This document shows positions 1 to 8,714 of a DNA stretch of 49,680 nt, in pieces. Made by a program: the position numbers and the translations under genes. The notes beneath the pieces are model-generated. The model was not told where the DNA came from. It saw only the letters and a program-made list of their open reading frames with translations, and ran no database searches. The stretch comes from an uncultured Coriobacteriaceae bacterium (lineage in GTDB: Bacteria > Actinomycetota > Coriobacteriia > Coriobacteriales > Atopobiaceae), in NCBI GenBank assembly GCA_902793465.1, contig CADBDT010000018.1, positions 1-49,680 of the forward strand, in the 5' to 3' direction. Positions within the stretch are counted from its first letter, which is position 1. The number at the start of each line of letters is the position of its first letter.

Positions 1-99
1 GCACCTCTCAAGGGGGAGTACCCCTCTTGATTGGCACCTCTCAAGGGGGAGTACCCCTCTTGATTGGCACCTCTCAAGGGGGAGTACCCCTCTTGATTG
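1..99. repeat. Three tandem copies of a 33-bp palindrome-bearing repeat
   Basis: Three identical 33-bp units start at 1, 34 and 67. Each holds an imperfect palindrome (TCAAGGGGGAGTACCCC then TCTTGA) centred on GTAC. The same palindrome recurs singly at about 10035, 20321 and 46570, so this is the local tandem form of a dispersed family. The array may begin before the window. It lies just upstream of metG and could act as a terminator cluster for the preceding gene; that role is inferred. Confidence 0.9.
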
Positions 100-179
100 A
101 TGCTCGTAGGGGCCGTTTGTCTATTACGTGATACAATGATGCGCTGTTATTCAAATAGCCTTCGTCATTAGGAGGAGCT

Positions 180-1787
180 ATGGCCAGCACTGCCAAAACC
201 CCGTTCTATGTAACCACGCCCATCTACTACGTTAACGCTGCCCCTCATCTAGGCACCGCCTACTGCACGATTCTGTGCGACGTGCAGGCGCGCTTTCGTC
301 GTGCGCTGGGCGAGGACGTAAAGTTCCTTACCGGCTTGGACGAGCACGGCGAGAAGGTCCAGATTGCCGCCGAGGACCACAACATGACGCCGCAGGAGTG
401 GTGCGACAGCCTGGCGCCTGCGTTCCACGACATCTGGAAGACGCTGGAGATTTCCAACGACGACTTTATCCGCACCACCGAGCCGCGCCAGATCCGCGCG
501 GTCCAGCATCTGTGGAACCGCATGAAGGATGCGGGCTACATATACAAGGACTCTTACGACGGCTGGTACTGCGTGCACGAGGAGACCTACTACACCGAGA
601 CGCAGGTGCAAAAGTCCGACGAGGAGCACGGTGTGGAGGGTCAGCACCTTTGTCCCGAGTGCCAGCGTGAGCTTCAGCGCGTAAAGGAGGAGAGCTGGTT
701 CTTTAAGCTGTCCGCCTTCCAGGACCGCCTGCTTGCGCTCTACGACGAGCATCCCGACTTCGTAATGCCGGCGTTTCGTATGAACGAGGTTCGCACCTTT
801 GTGGAAAGCGGCCTGCGCGACATCTCGGTGAGCCGCACCAGCTTTGACTGGGGCATTCCCGTTCCCTTTGACGAGGGTCACGTTACCTACGTGTGGTTTG
901 ACGCGCTCCTTAACTACGCTACGGCTGTGGGCTTTGGCAACCCCGAGATGGCAGACGAGTATGCCAAGCGCTGGCCTGCGCAGTACCACGTGGTGGGCAA
1001 GGATATTATTCGCTTCCACTGCGTAATTTGGCCTGCCATGCTCATGGCCATTGGCGAGGCGCTGCCCGAGCACGTGTTTGCCCACGGCTTCCTTATGGTG
1101 CGCAATGACGAGACGGGCAAGGGCGAAAAGATGTCCAAGAGCCGCGGCAACGCCATTGCGCCGGCCGACGTTATTGACCTGTTGGGCGTCGAGGGGTACC
1201 GCTACTACTTTATGACCGACTGCGTGCCGGGCGAGGACGGCTCCATCTCCTTTAGCCGCATGGAGCAGGTGTACAACGCCGACCTGGCAAACAGCTGGGG
1301 CAACCTGGTAAGCCGCTCGCTCAACATGAGCGCCAAGTACTTTGACGGCAAGACGCCTGCCTTGGCCGAGGGCTGGGCCGAGCGCGAGAATCCGCTTAAG
1401 TCGATTGCGGATGGCCTGGCAGAGCGCTATGCGGACGCCATGCGCGTGTTCGACTTCGTGGGTGCAAAGGATGCCGTAATGGAGCTCGTGCATGCTGCCA
1501 ACCACTACATTGAGGACTCGGCACCCTGGGCCGTTGCCAAGGACCCCGCCCGTGCCGACGAGCTGGAGCAGATAATAACCAACCTCCTGGAGTCCATCCG
1601 TATTTGCGCACACCTTTGGGAGCCGTTTATGCCCGAGACCTCAGCCGAGGTCCTGCGTCGCATGTCGCTTGAGGACGAGGTGGGGACCAGCGACCTTCTG
1701 GCCGTGTGCAAGTGGGGCGGCCTTAAGGGTGGTGTGGACGTTACCAAGGGCAACGCCCTCTTCCCGCGTCTGGGCAGCAAGAAGTAA
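180..1787 (+). CDS. metG: Methionyl-tRNA synthetase
   Basis: Class I synthetase that charges tRNA-Met in the cytoplasm. The 535-aa product has the N-terminal nucleotide-binding signature PHLGTAY (residues 22-28, the HIGH equivalent) and GEKMSKSRG with KMSKS at residues 317-321. A C-x2-C knuckle (CPEC) lies in the connective region near residue 158. The protein ends soon after the helical anticodon-binding domain, so it lacks the C-terminal EMAP/Trbp111-like tRNA-binding extension of the long form. The ATG at 180 follows a strong ribosome site (AGGAGG) with good spacing. It is followed after 6 bp by rsmA, a common partner, so the two are probably co-transcribed. In many relatives tatD lies between them; here a tatD gene is found 4 kb downstream. 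Confidence 0.96.
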   Translation: MASTAKTPFYVTTPIYYVNAAPHLGTAYCTILCDVQARFRRALGEDVKFLTGLDEHGEKVQIAAEDHNMTPQEWCDSLAPAFHDIWKTLEISNDDFIRTTEPRQIRAVQHLWNRMKDAGYIYKDSYDGWYCVHEETYYTETQVQKSDEEHGVEGQHLCPECQRELQRVKEESWFFKLSAFQDRLLALYDEHPDFVMPAFRMNEVRTFVESGLRDISVSRTSFDWGIPVPFDEGHVTYVWFDALLNYATAVGFGNPEMADEYAKRWPAQYHVVGKDIIRFHCVIWPAMLMAIGEALPEHVFAHGFLMVRNDETGKGEKMSKSRGNAIAPADVIDLLGVEGYRYYFMTDCVPGEDGSISFSRMEQVYNADLANSWGNLVSRSLNMSAKYFDGKTPALAEGWAERENPLKSIADGLAERYADAMRVFDFVGAKDAVMELVHAANHYIEDSAPWAVAKDPARADELEQIITNLLESIRICAHLWEPFMPETSAEVLRRMSLEDEVGTSDLLAVCKWGGLKGGVDVTKGNALFPRLGSKK

Positions 1788-1793
1788 CGCCTT

Positions 1794-2642
1794 ATGGCTT
1801 GCTCCTATCTTGCAAATCCGCGAGAGACCCGTGCCGTCCTGGAGCGGCACGGGTTCTCGCTCAAACACCGCCTGGGTCAGAACTTCCTGGTAAACGACGA
1901 CGTTATCCGCCGGATCTTGGAGCTCGCGGAGCTCAGCGAGCAAGACGTCGTATACGAGGTGGGGCCTGGCATTGGTACCCTTACGGTTGCCATGCTGCCC
2001 CGCGTGCACAAGGTTGTTGCCGTGGAGGCGGATCGTTCGCTCCCGCCTGTGTTGGCAGAGACGTGCGCTCGGGATGGCGAGAAGCTCGTGCTCGTGGAAG
2101 GGGATGCCTTGCGCGTGGACAAGGCCGAGCTTATTGCCGCCGCTGGGGAGGCGCCAACCAAGCTCGTATCCAACCTGCCGTACCAGGTGGCGGCAACCGT
2201 TATTCTGGGAACGCTGCAAAACATGCCCTCCGTACGGCGGCTGGTCGTAATGGTGCAGGCCGAGGTGGCCAATCGCATTGCGGCCTGTCCTGGCAGCAAG
2301 GCGTACGGTGCCTATACCGCCAAGCTTGCCCTGTACGGGCAGGTTACGGGTCGTTTTGAGGTGGGACCGGGCAACTTTATGCCGCCACCGCACGTGGACT
2401 CTGCTGTCGTGCGCATAGACCGCATGGATGCGGCGTGCAAGAACCCCGCTGAGGTGGCCGCTGTAATCGACGCAGCATTCGCGCAGCGCCGCAAGACCAT
2501 TCGCAACTCCATGGCGGCCAAAGGCTTCGACAAGGACGTGCTCGACGTGGCGTTTGCCACTGCGGGTATCGACGCCCGTGCACGTGCCGAAACCTTGAGT
2601 GTGACCGACTTCGTACAGCTCAGCGAGTCGCTGCAAAGCTAA
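1794..2642 (+). CDS. rsmA: 16S rRNA (adenine1518/1519-N6)-dimethyltransferase RsmA (KsgA)
   Basis: SAM-dependent enzyme that dimethylates two adjacent adenines in helix 45 of 16S rRNA during late 30S assembly. The 282-aa product shows LGQNFLVNDDVI near the N-terminus (residues ~23-34), the SAM-binding glycine loop YEVGPGIGTLTV (~50-61) and the catalytic NLPYQVAA motif (~128), all typical of the family and in the expected order. The length is normal. The ATG is 6 bp after metG with little visible Shine-Dalgarno sequence, which suggests translational coupling to metG. A long hairpin element 25 bp after the stop could end the transcript. Confidence 0.95.
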   Translation: MACSYLANPRETRAVLERHGFSLKHRLGQNFLVNDDVIRRILELAELSEQDVVYEVGPGIGTLTVAMLPRVHKVVAVEADRSLPPVLAETCARDGEKLVLVEGDALRVDKAELIAAAGEAPTKLVSNLPYQVAATVILGTLQNMPSVRRLVVMVQAEVANRIAACPGSKAYGAYTAKLALYGQVTGRFEVGPGNFMPPPHVDSAVVRIDRMDAACKNPAEVAAVIDAAFAQRRKTIRNSMAAKGFDKDVLDVAFATAGIDARARAETLSVTDFVQLSESLQS

Positions 2643-2667
2643 GCTGGAACAAAAACGGGTACCCCCA

Positions 2668-2817
2668 ACGCCGTCCCGCCCCTCAACAAAGGCCGAAGCT
2701 GCAGGCGCCATGGAAAGCAGCCGCGCGCAGTTCCGCAACGAAGTGAGGACTGTCTGAGCACGGCGCTTGTCCATGGTGTCGGGAGGTCTTGACCTTTGTT
2801 GAGGGGCGGGACGGCGT
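2668..2817. repeat. Long hairpin element, conserved-core type (copy D1)
   Basis: A perfect 25-bp inverted repeat (2668-2692 with 2793-2817) encloses a core of about 70 bp (2705-2776) bounded by CCATGG at both ends. The core recurs almost unchanged at 25891-25965, but there the arms are completely different. A shortened core (ACAGTCCTC...TGCGGAACT) is found at 21538-21578. It directly follows rsmA. Function unknown; it may work as a 3'-end structure or be a small mobile element. Confidence 0.85.
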
Positions 2818-2879
2818 CTAGTTGAGCCGTGGGCCCGGAATTGGGGGTGCTTCCAGCAGTTCCGCAGTGCTCGTAGCTG

Positions 2880-3016
2880 CGACGGGCACGTAGGAAGCCG
2901 CAGGGAGTGTCCCCCAAGTCCGCTAACTTAATGGCGGTGGAGCAACCTTGGGACGTACTCGAGGGAGAGTGTCCCTTTGTGCCGAGCGCAAATTGTGTGT
3001 AGAGGGTTGGGATTAT
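2880..3016. other. Gene-free DNA between hairpin D1 and the 73-bp array
   Basis: No credible gene. Two similar short motifs (GGGAGTGTCCC near 2900 and GGGAGAGTGTCCC near 2963) flank a partly self-complementary stretch. The last ~30 bases resemble the second half of the 73-bp units that follow, so the array may start with a decayed half unit. Confidence 0.5.
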
Positions 3017-3490
3017 ACGCAGCCGCGTGCATTTGGACGGCCGCAGATGCCAAAGATGCATGCCGTTGCGTATAGTTGCTGGTGACGTCACGCATTTACG
3101 TGCATCTGGCTGCTAGCAAGCAGCAGAAACGCACGTCCTTGCGTATAGTCTGCCAGCACTGCACGCAGCCGCGTGCATTTGGACGGCCGCGCGTTCTCGA
3201 AACGCACGTCTTTGCGTATAGTCGGCCTGCACTGCACGCAGCCGCGCGCATTTGGACGGCCGCAGATGCCAAAGATGCATGCCGTTGCGTATAGTTGCTG
3301 GTGATGTCACGCATTTACGTGCATCTGGCTGCTAGCAAGCAGTAGAAATGCACGTCCTTGCGTATAGTCTGCCAGCACTGCACGCAGCTACGTGCATGTG
3401 GGACGCCAGACGCGGGGCAAACGCACGTTCTTGCGTGTAGACAGTCGCCACAATACGCAGCCGCGTGCATCTGCAGTCCCGCGCAAACAA
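3017..3490. repeat. 73-bp-period tandem array, seven units, each an imperfect hairpin
   Basis: Units begin with ACGC at 3017, 3090, 3163, 3236, 3309, 3382 and 3455, exactly 73 bp apart; the last is partial. Each has a left arm (type ACGCAGCCGCGTGCAT) and a complementary right arm (type ATGCATGCCGTTGCGT), so each can fold alone or with its neighbour. Units 1-2 and 4-5 are nearly identical, showing a higher-order 219-bp duplication of three units. Open reading frames across it shift every unit because 73 is not a multiple of 3, so it is non-coding. No known family recognised. Confidence 0.92.
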
Positions 3491-3645
3491 TATAGAGAGG
3501 CTGCATAGAGCCCAAATCCACAAAACATACAGTCCAAGTGTGGTGTAAGACCACAGACTCATCGGACGCCCTATGCAAAACTGCTATGCGAGTTTTTTTG
3601 AGGGGCAAGGTCCCTCCGCCTTTGTTGACGACGGATTGGGGAAAG

Positions 3646-5661
3646 ATGAGAAAGGCACTCACCAAAGTACTTGCGTTTGCTCTTGTTCTAACGTTGCTCG
3701 CGCCGGCATTAGCACTGGCCGAGGAGCTGCAGTCAGACAATCAGAACGACCCGACAAATGTAGCTACGCCTACCCAAATGCTAGGCCAAAACATGCCTCT
3801 GGCTGCCGAGCCCGTGGGAACGGCCAAGATCAAGCTTGAGTCCGACTACGTGTCTCCCAACTCATACCGCGATGCCCTTCAGAGCCCGAAATACGGATCG
3901 CTTGCTTGGCTCAGGCTTCCCACTTGGTCGAACGGAGCTGCCGTGCTGCTCAATGCCAACGGGGAGCAGATTGCTTCGGCTTCGGGCAACGGACAGATTG
4001 CCTTCGAAAACCTGCCTGCTGGAACCTACACCATCCGTCTTACTCCGCTTGAGTGGGGTACGCACGTGATCTTCGCAAGTGTGGTTAACGGCGGGCCGAT
4101 GGCCAACCTGCTTACCGAGTACGAGACCACCGTAACGGTGGCGGATGGTCAGACCCTCTCATATGTGGCGGTATACGAGCCCAAGGCATATGGCTTCTCC
4201 ACAACCACCGAGGTCGGCACGTTTGCCGACGGCCAGAAGCAAAAGGTCTACTACGAGGGATGGAACCGCACGCAGGAGAACAAGGATTCCAGCACCAGTG
4301 CCAGCAATCCCTATGTTAGCTCGCATAACGGAATCTATTACGGCGACTCCGCCAGCCTGTACGCAAACATGAACGACCTCGAGGTGCCGACCCTCAGCGC
4401 CGAGGAGGCTGCCAAGGGATACATGTTTGCGGGCTGGAAGCTTGCGGGCGACAGCTCTGGCAAGGTCTTCTCTACAGACGAGGCGCTTGCGTATGTGGTG
4501 TACGACCATGTTGCGTTCGAGGCCGTGTGGGACATCCCCGTTCACACGGTAACGTTTGCCACCAGCAGCGACTATGGCTCCATTGACGGCAAGACCACCT
4601 ACAGCTATGAGCGACAGTTTAACAACCAACTGGTAGACACGATTCCCGTACCCGATGCCAAGGAGGGCTACGAGTTCGTGGGGTGGTTTACCGATCTTAC
4701 GACCAACGTGATTCCCGAGGACACCATTAAGGCCACTAGGATCGACCGCGACCTTATGTACTTTGCGAAGTATAAGATCAAGTCCGCTACCGGCTCCGCC
4801 GATCCTCAGAAGAAGAGCTACACCGTTAAGTACCTGGGCGGAACCGACGGAGACCTTCGTGGCACCGACACGCTTGTTGTGGAGGCAGGAGCCAAGATTC
4901 CCACGATTCCCTCGGTGCGAGCCCACGACCACGCGACCTTTATTAAGGAATGGCAGGTTATATCTCTGGGTGAGGGAGCCAAGCATATTGCCGAGGGCGA
5001 CGTGCTTACCGAGGACCAGATTGCAAGGCTCGAGGTAAACTACGACGTTATCTTCGAGGCGCTCTACACGCGCAACTACTACACCGTCGTCTACATGGAC
5101 GGCGCCAACAACACGGCCTTTATGCCCATGATTACCGAAAGCATAGAACACGGCGCCCAGACACCCGCGTTCGAGGGGGAACTAGAGCGCGATGGCCACG
5201 AGTTCATTGGCTGGGACAAGCCCATTAAGGACACCGTAACCGAGCACGTTGTGTATACGGCGCAGTGGAAACCCGAGTCCGTACAGGCTGAGTCGTCGAA
5301 TCCCAATGCGGACAATACTGGAAACCAGGATAACAACTCGGGCGATGCTGCAGGCGATTCCACTGCGGCAGCCGATAAAACCACGGATGCCGCTGCCAAC
5401 CCGTCAGACAATAAAGCCAATGCCAACGCAAAGGACACGCAGGTCTCCAACACCAAGCCGGCTGCAGCTGCGAGCGTGCCCGCCGTAGTTACGTACGGCA
5501 CGCCCTCTGGTGTGACAGTCTCCACCGGTGCGAGCAGGACAGAGCTCGCAAAGACAGGAGACAATACCGCTGGTCCTCTTGCCATAGTGGCAGCTGGAGC
5601 TGTGGCACTTGGCGTGGGTGGCTTCCTTGGGATCCGGAAGAGGGGCAGTCACAAGGCATAG
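3646..5661 (+). CDS. Sortase-anchored surface protein with InlB-type beta-repeats
   Basis: Secreted, wall-anchored protein of 671 aa. The start at 3646 is preferred over an upstream in-frame ATG at 3538 because it gives a clean signal peptide (MRK, then a hydrophobic stretch ending ALALA) and a GGGG-rich ribosome site. A prealbumin/SpaA-like region (LPAGTYTIRL, ~residue 120) is followed by several Listeria-Bacteroides (InlB B) repeats recognised by FAGW, FVGWFTDL and FIGWDKP with following AQWKP-type ends. A low-complexity Asp/Asn/Ala/Thr-rich linker follows. The C-terminus has the sorting signal LAKTG, a hydrophobic segment and the basic tail RKRGSHKA. The role is probably adhesion or host/biofilm contact (inferred from family). 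It is flanked by repeat DNA on both sides and looks monocistronic. Confidence 0.9.
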   Translation: MRKALTKVLAFALVLTLLAPALALAEELQSDNQNDPTNVATPTQMLGQNMPLAAEPVGTAKIKLESDYVSPNSYRDALQSPKYGSLAWLRLPTWSNGAAVLLNANGEQIASASGNGQIAFENLPAGTYTIRLTPLEWGTHVIFASVVNGGPMANLLTEYETTVTVADGQTLSYVAVYEPKAYGFSTTTEVGTFADGQKQKVYYEGWNRTQENKDSSTSASNPYVSSHNGIYYGDSASLYANMNDLEVPTLSAEEAAKGYMFAGWKLAGDSSGKVFSTDEALAYVVYDHVAFEAVWDIPVHTVTFATSSDYGSIDGKTTYSYERQFNNQLVDTIPVPDAKEGYEFVGWFTDLTTNVIPEDTIKATRIDRDLMYFAKYKIKSATGSADPQKKSYTVKYLGGTDGDLRGTDTLVVEAGAKIPTIPSVRAHDHATFIKEWQVISLGEGAKHIAEGDVLTEDQIARLEVNYDVIFEALYTRNYYTVVYMDGANNTAFMPMITESIEHGAQTPAFEGELERDGHEFIGWDKPIKDTVTEHVVYTAQWKPESVQAESSNPNADNTGNQDNNSGDAAGDSTAAADKTTDAAANPSDNKANANAKDTQVSNTKPAAAASVPAVVTYGTPSGVTVSTGASRTELAKTGDNTAGPLAIVAAGAVALGVGGFLGIRKRGSHKA

Positions 5662-5720
5662 CGCGTAGTACATCGTTAATCTTTCGCAGTGTCCTGCTCG
5701 CAATGCTGGCCGAAAGCTCC

Positions 5721-5825
5721 GTGCCGCTGGGGGATACTCCCCTTCGGGTACATCGCGGAAAGGCTCCCTCGTATGGAAATGTCCTGATCGCGATGTACCC
5801 GAAGGGGAGTATCCCCCAGCGGCAC
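5721..5825. repeat. Conserved-arm inverted repeat (copy A1)
   Basis: Perfect 37-bp inverted repeat (5721-5757 and 5789-5825) with a 31-nt spacer. The arms contain GGGGATACTCCCC and GGGTACATCGCG. Other copies: 8531, 16213, 41687 and a partial one at 49626. It starts 60 bp after the surface-protein stop. It could act as an RNA 3'-end hairpin, but no U-tract follows, so it is not a standard intrinsic terminator. Confidence 0.95.
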
Positions 5826-5933
5826 GGCAAACGTGCTGTTCTGCCGACTGATACTGTCTGCGGTTCGCGCGCGATAACAGACGGTGGATAACTTATGTGT
5901 TGCCGCTGCTCGTGTTCAAGATACTAAACGCAG

Positions 5934-6680
5934 ATGGCAATATATCTTCGACCGTTGTTTGCAAGAACGATCGCAGCATGGAAAGGCATACATCCTTTGT
6001 TCGAAATACACCCAACCCACCTTCCCACGCTTCTAAAGAACGAGCTATTCGAGGGCATACACGTTCGCCAGGTGCCAGAAGTCCTCTCCTATCTAAACGC
6101 CCGCACGGAGGAGTACCACAAGGGCGAGATGATCGTGAGGTTAGGCGACGAAGTACGTGCTGGTATTATCCTGCAAGGTAGGGCGCGCGTGTCGTACTAC
6201 GATGAGTCCATGAACCCCATGGCTGTCGATCACCTTTTTGAGGGGGTAACATTTGGGCAGGCTGCGGCGTGTTCGACCGGCTACACCTCGCAGATTGAGC
6301 TGGTAGCCGTTGCGTATACCAAGATCGTGCGTGTGGACCTATCTCCCATCCTCAACCCCCAGCGCATCGAGCTGCTTCCCGAGCATCATCACATTATTTC
6401 GTCCAACGTAATCCGCTCCATCTCGGAACATGCGTCGATGCTTCACCACAGGCTGCGCGTAATTGGACAAAAGACGGTGCGCGACCGCCTAAAGGTGTAT
6501 TTGGAGCGACTTACGGATGGCCAGGGTGACTGGGTGCATATCCCGTTTACCATGTCCGACCTTGCAATACACCTTAACTCCGACCGTAGTGCCCTGTACA
6601 AGGAAATCGCGCTCCTTAAGCAGGAGGGCGTCCTGGACTGGAGGCGTCGCAAGGTAAGGCTGCATAAGCGCGAGTTCTAG
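5934..6680 (+). CDS. Crp/Fnr-family transcriptional regulator
   Basis: Probable cytoplasmic DNA-binding regulator of 248 aa. The N-terminal half is a cyclic-nucleotide-binding-type beta-barrel (about residues 35-140, including KGEMIVRLGDEVRAGIIL and the following GRARVSYYD). A long dimer helix and a C-terminal winged helix follow, with VRDRLKVYLERL then SDLAIHLNSDRSALYKEI as the recognition region. No cluster-ligating Cys pattern like that of Fnr is visible at the N-terminus, so a heme, small-molecule or other effector is possible. The start at 5934 has a poor ribosome site; no other ATG fits before residue 60. It stands alone between an inverted repeat and tatD, so its regulon cannot be read from context. 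Confidence 0.88.
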   Translation: MAIYLRPLFARTIAAWKGIHPLFEIHPTHLPTLLKNELFEGIHVRQVPEVLSYLNARTEEYHKGEMIVRLGDEVRAGIILQGRARVSYYDESMNPMAVDHLFEGVTFGQAAACSTGYTSQIELVAVAYTKIVRVDLSPILNPQRIELLPEHHHIISSNVIRSISEHASMLHHRLRVIGQKTVRDRLKVYLERLTDGQGDWVHIPFTMSDLAIHLNSDRSALYKEIALLKQEGVLDWRRRKVRLHKREF

Positions 6681-6765
6681 ATGAACGCCTGGCACGCAAT
6701 TCATGCGCTTATCGTTTTGCGCAAACGGGTATAGTATCCCCACGCCACGTCCAAGGGGGAGCCAG

Positions 6766-7749
6766 ATGTCCGAAGTCTCAATCGTAGACAACAACCTGTT
6801 TTACACAAAAAAGGGAAAGCCGGTGGAGTTGCCGGTGTCCTTGGCGCCGCTGGCAGACACGCACGGGCACCTTACCTCGTTTCGCAAACTGGAGGCTGCA
6901 CACGCTGTTGCTCGTGCGGCACTAGCGGGCGTGCGATTGCTGGTTGCTCCGGTGGATCCTGCCGATGACGTGCAGGACGCGGCGGAGTTCCTACGATGGT
7001 TTAAAAACGTTCTGATTGATGCAAAAAAGCTTTTGGAGCAAGCCGAGTCGGAGGGGCTGGTGCCACCCGAGCACAAGAGCTTTGGACATCTGCCGCCCCT
7101 AACGAGCAACACCTACTTTGTGGCGGGCGTCCATCCGTATGGAGCGCAAAAGTTTATGGAGGACTCGAGCGTACGAGTACGGTTGGAAGAGCTGCTGAAA
7201 AGCCCAGGTTGCGTAGGAGTGGGGGAGTTTGGACTCGACTATGGCCCGTGGAACAACCTTCCTGCGGATGTTCAGGAGCAGGCCTTTAGGGCCCAGCTCC
7301 GCATTGCGCACGAGCGGGGGCTGCCCGTGGAGCTTCACCTGCGCGATGGCAACAACGACACCCGTGCCCACGACGACGCGCTCCGCGTGTTGCGCGAAGA
7401 GGGTGTGCCTGCCGCTGGCTGCGACCTGCACTGCTTTACCAGTGGACCCGAGGTAATGGAACCCTTCGTGGAGCTTGGCTGCCACATTGCCTTTGGTGGT
7501 GCGGCAACCTTCTCGCGAAGCGACGACATTCGTGCCGCAGCTGCCACCTGCCCACAGGAACTCTTGCTCAGCGAGACAGACAGTCCGTATATGGCACCAA
7601 TGCCTCTGCGTGGGCAAGAGTGCGAGCCAGCGATGGTTGCATTTTCTGTTGCACGGATTGCCCAGACGCGAGAGGAGAGTTCTGGGATTGAGCAGCGCAA
7701 AACCTACGAGGCGCTGTGGAACAACGCAAACGCCTTCTTTGAGTTGTAG
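6766..7749 (+). CDS. tatD: TatD-family metal-dependent hydrolase
   Basis: Amidohydrolase-fold deoxyribonuclease or related hydrolase, 327 aa. Metal-ligand motifs appear in order: DTHGHL (residues ~29-34), VHPYGA, GVGEFGLDYG (Glu ligand), ELHLRD (His), DLHCFTSG (His) and SETDSPYMAP (Asp). The start at 6766 is chosen over an in-frame ATG at 6703 because AAGGGGGAG lies just upstream and homology begins after it. The usual substrate-access segment after DTHGHL is longer than in E. coli TatD, with about 50 extra residues. It is followed after 8 bp by comF, probably in the same transcript. Confidence 0.92.
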   Translation: MSEVSIVDNNLFYTKKGKPVELPVSLAPLADTHGHLTSFRKLEAAHAVARAALAGVRLLVAPVDPADDVQDAAEFLRWFKNVLIDAKKLLEQAESEGLVPPEHKSFGHLPPLTSNTYFVAGVHPYGAQKFMEDSSVRVRLEELLKSPGCVGVGEFGLDYGPWNNLPADVQEQAFRAQLRIAHERGLPVELHLRDGNNDTRAHDDALRVLREEGVPAAGCDLHCFTSGPEVMEPFVELGCHIAFGGAATFSRSDDIRAAAATCPQELLLSETDSPYMAPMPLRGQECEPAMVAFSVARIAQTREESSGIEQRKTYEALWNNANAFFEL

Positions 7750-7757
7750 GGAATCCC

Positions 7758-8495
7758 ATGGATGCTGCAAGCATCTTTAAAAGCGCAACGGATGCAGCGG
7801 CAGAGCTGCTGTGGCCAACGCGATGCGTTGCCTGCGACATGCCAGGAGAGCTGTTGTGCGAGGACTGCCGCGCGCATATGCCGTGGATAGACCAACGGTG
7901 GGCATGTCCTGTGTGTGGCGCGCCTTACGGATGGCTAACCTGCACTGCATGTGGCAGCCAGGGCACATGGGAACCCCGAGCCGTTGTTTGTGCTCTGGGA
8001 TTCAACAAGATCTCGTCGCAAATGGTGGCATGCCTTAAGGATCAGGGCGAGCTCCGGCTGGCAAAAGTAAATGCGGCAGCCATGGCGTGCGCGCTCGACG
8101 AGGCGAGAGGATGGCCCGCATCGGACGGATTCGCCCGCTTCGACCACAATAGGCTGGACGGTCTCTGCTTTGTGCCTGCCACGCCAAAGGCATATGCGCG
8201 ACGTGGTTTTGACCATATGGAGCTTGTGAGCAGGGAGCTTGCAAGCCTTACGGGTGTTGGGCTCCTGGATGTGCTTGCCCGCGCGTCGGGTGCAGACCAG
8301 CGTGTGCTGGACAGGAATGCACGCGCCTCCAACTTAACGGGCTCCATAAGCGTGGTGGACGACGTGGCGGGCATGCGCCTACTTTTGGTGGACGACGTTA
8401 TTACCACAGGCGCCTCCATACGGGAGGCAGCCCGCGCCCTGCTCGCGCGCGGCGCAGCCGAGGTTACCTGCTGTGCCTTGGCCCGCGTATGGTAG
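7758..8495 (+). CDS. comF: ComF-family protein (phosphoribosyltransferase-like)
   Basis: 245-aa protein with an N-terminal zinc-ribbon-like Cys set (CVACDMPGELLCEDC, CPVCG, CTACG within residues ~20-70). The C-terminal phosphoribosyltransferase fold has the PRPP loop LLLVDDVITTGAS near residues 208-220. Family members act in DNA uptake and transformation in Firmicutes, but many are present in bacteria with no shown competence; no other com gene is in the window. Start ATG 7758 is 8 bp after tatD. Its position before a structured RNA and hpf/raiA resembles the comFC-raiA neighbourhood common in Gram-positive anaerobes. Confidence 0.9.
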   Translation: MDAASIFKSATDAAAELLWPTRCVACDMPGELLCEDCRAHMPWIDQRWACPVCGAPYGWLTCTACGSQGTWEPRAVVCALGFNKISSQMVACLKDQGELRLAKVNAAAMACALDEARGWPASDGFARFDHNRLDGLCFVPATPKAYARRGFDHMELVSRELASLTGVGLLDVLARASGADQRVLDRNARASNLTGSISVVDDVAGMRLLLVDDVITTGASIREAARALLARGAAEVTCCALARVW

Positions 8496-8530
8496 TCGGG
8501 CAGGCGGTGAGAAAACTCGTGTCGGAGTGG

Positions 8531-8637
8531 GGTGCCGCTTGGGGATACTCCCCATCGGGTACATCGCTAGCGGGCCATTCCCTTACGTGGGGACCAATCC
8601 GCGATGTACCCGTAGGGGAGTATCCCCAAGCGGCACC
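8531..8637. repeat. Conserved-arm inverted repeat (copy A2)
   Basis: 36-bp arms (8532-8567 and 8601-8636) differing only at two adjacent central positions (AT against TA), with a 33-nt spacer unrelated to that of copy A1. It begins 36 bp after the comF stop and is not followed by a U-tract. Confidence 0.94.
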
Positions 8638-8714
8638 CTTATGGTGCATCACGACGCAACCCGCTCCCTATTCCATTGTTGTGGGTGTGCGCAAATCAAA
8701 AGATGATATATACT

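Noticed and set aside
3096..3740. Small proteins encoded across the 73-bp array
   Set aside because: The period of 73 bp shifts frame each unit; open frames exist only because stops are rare in this composition.
5721..5825. Insertion-sequence remnants (MITEs) for the conserved-arm repeats
   Set aside because: No target-site duplication is visible and placement is always after a stop codon; a 3'-end function fits as well, so mobility is left open rather than claimed.
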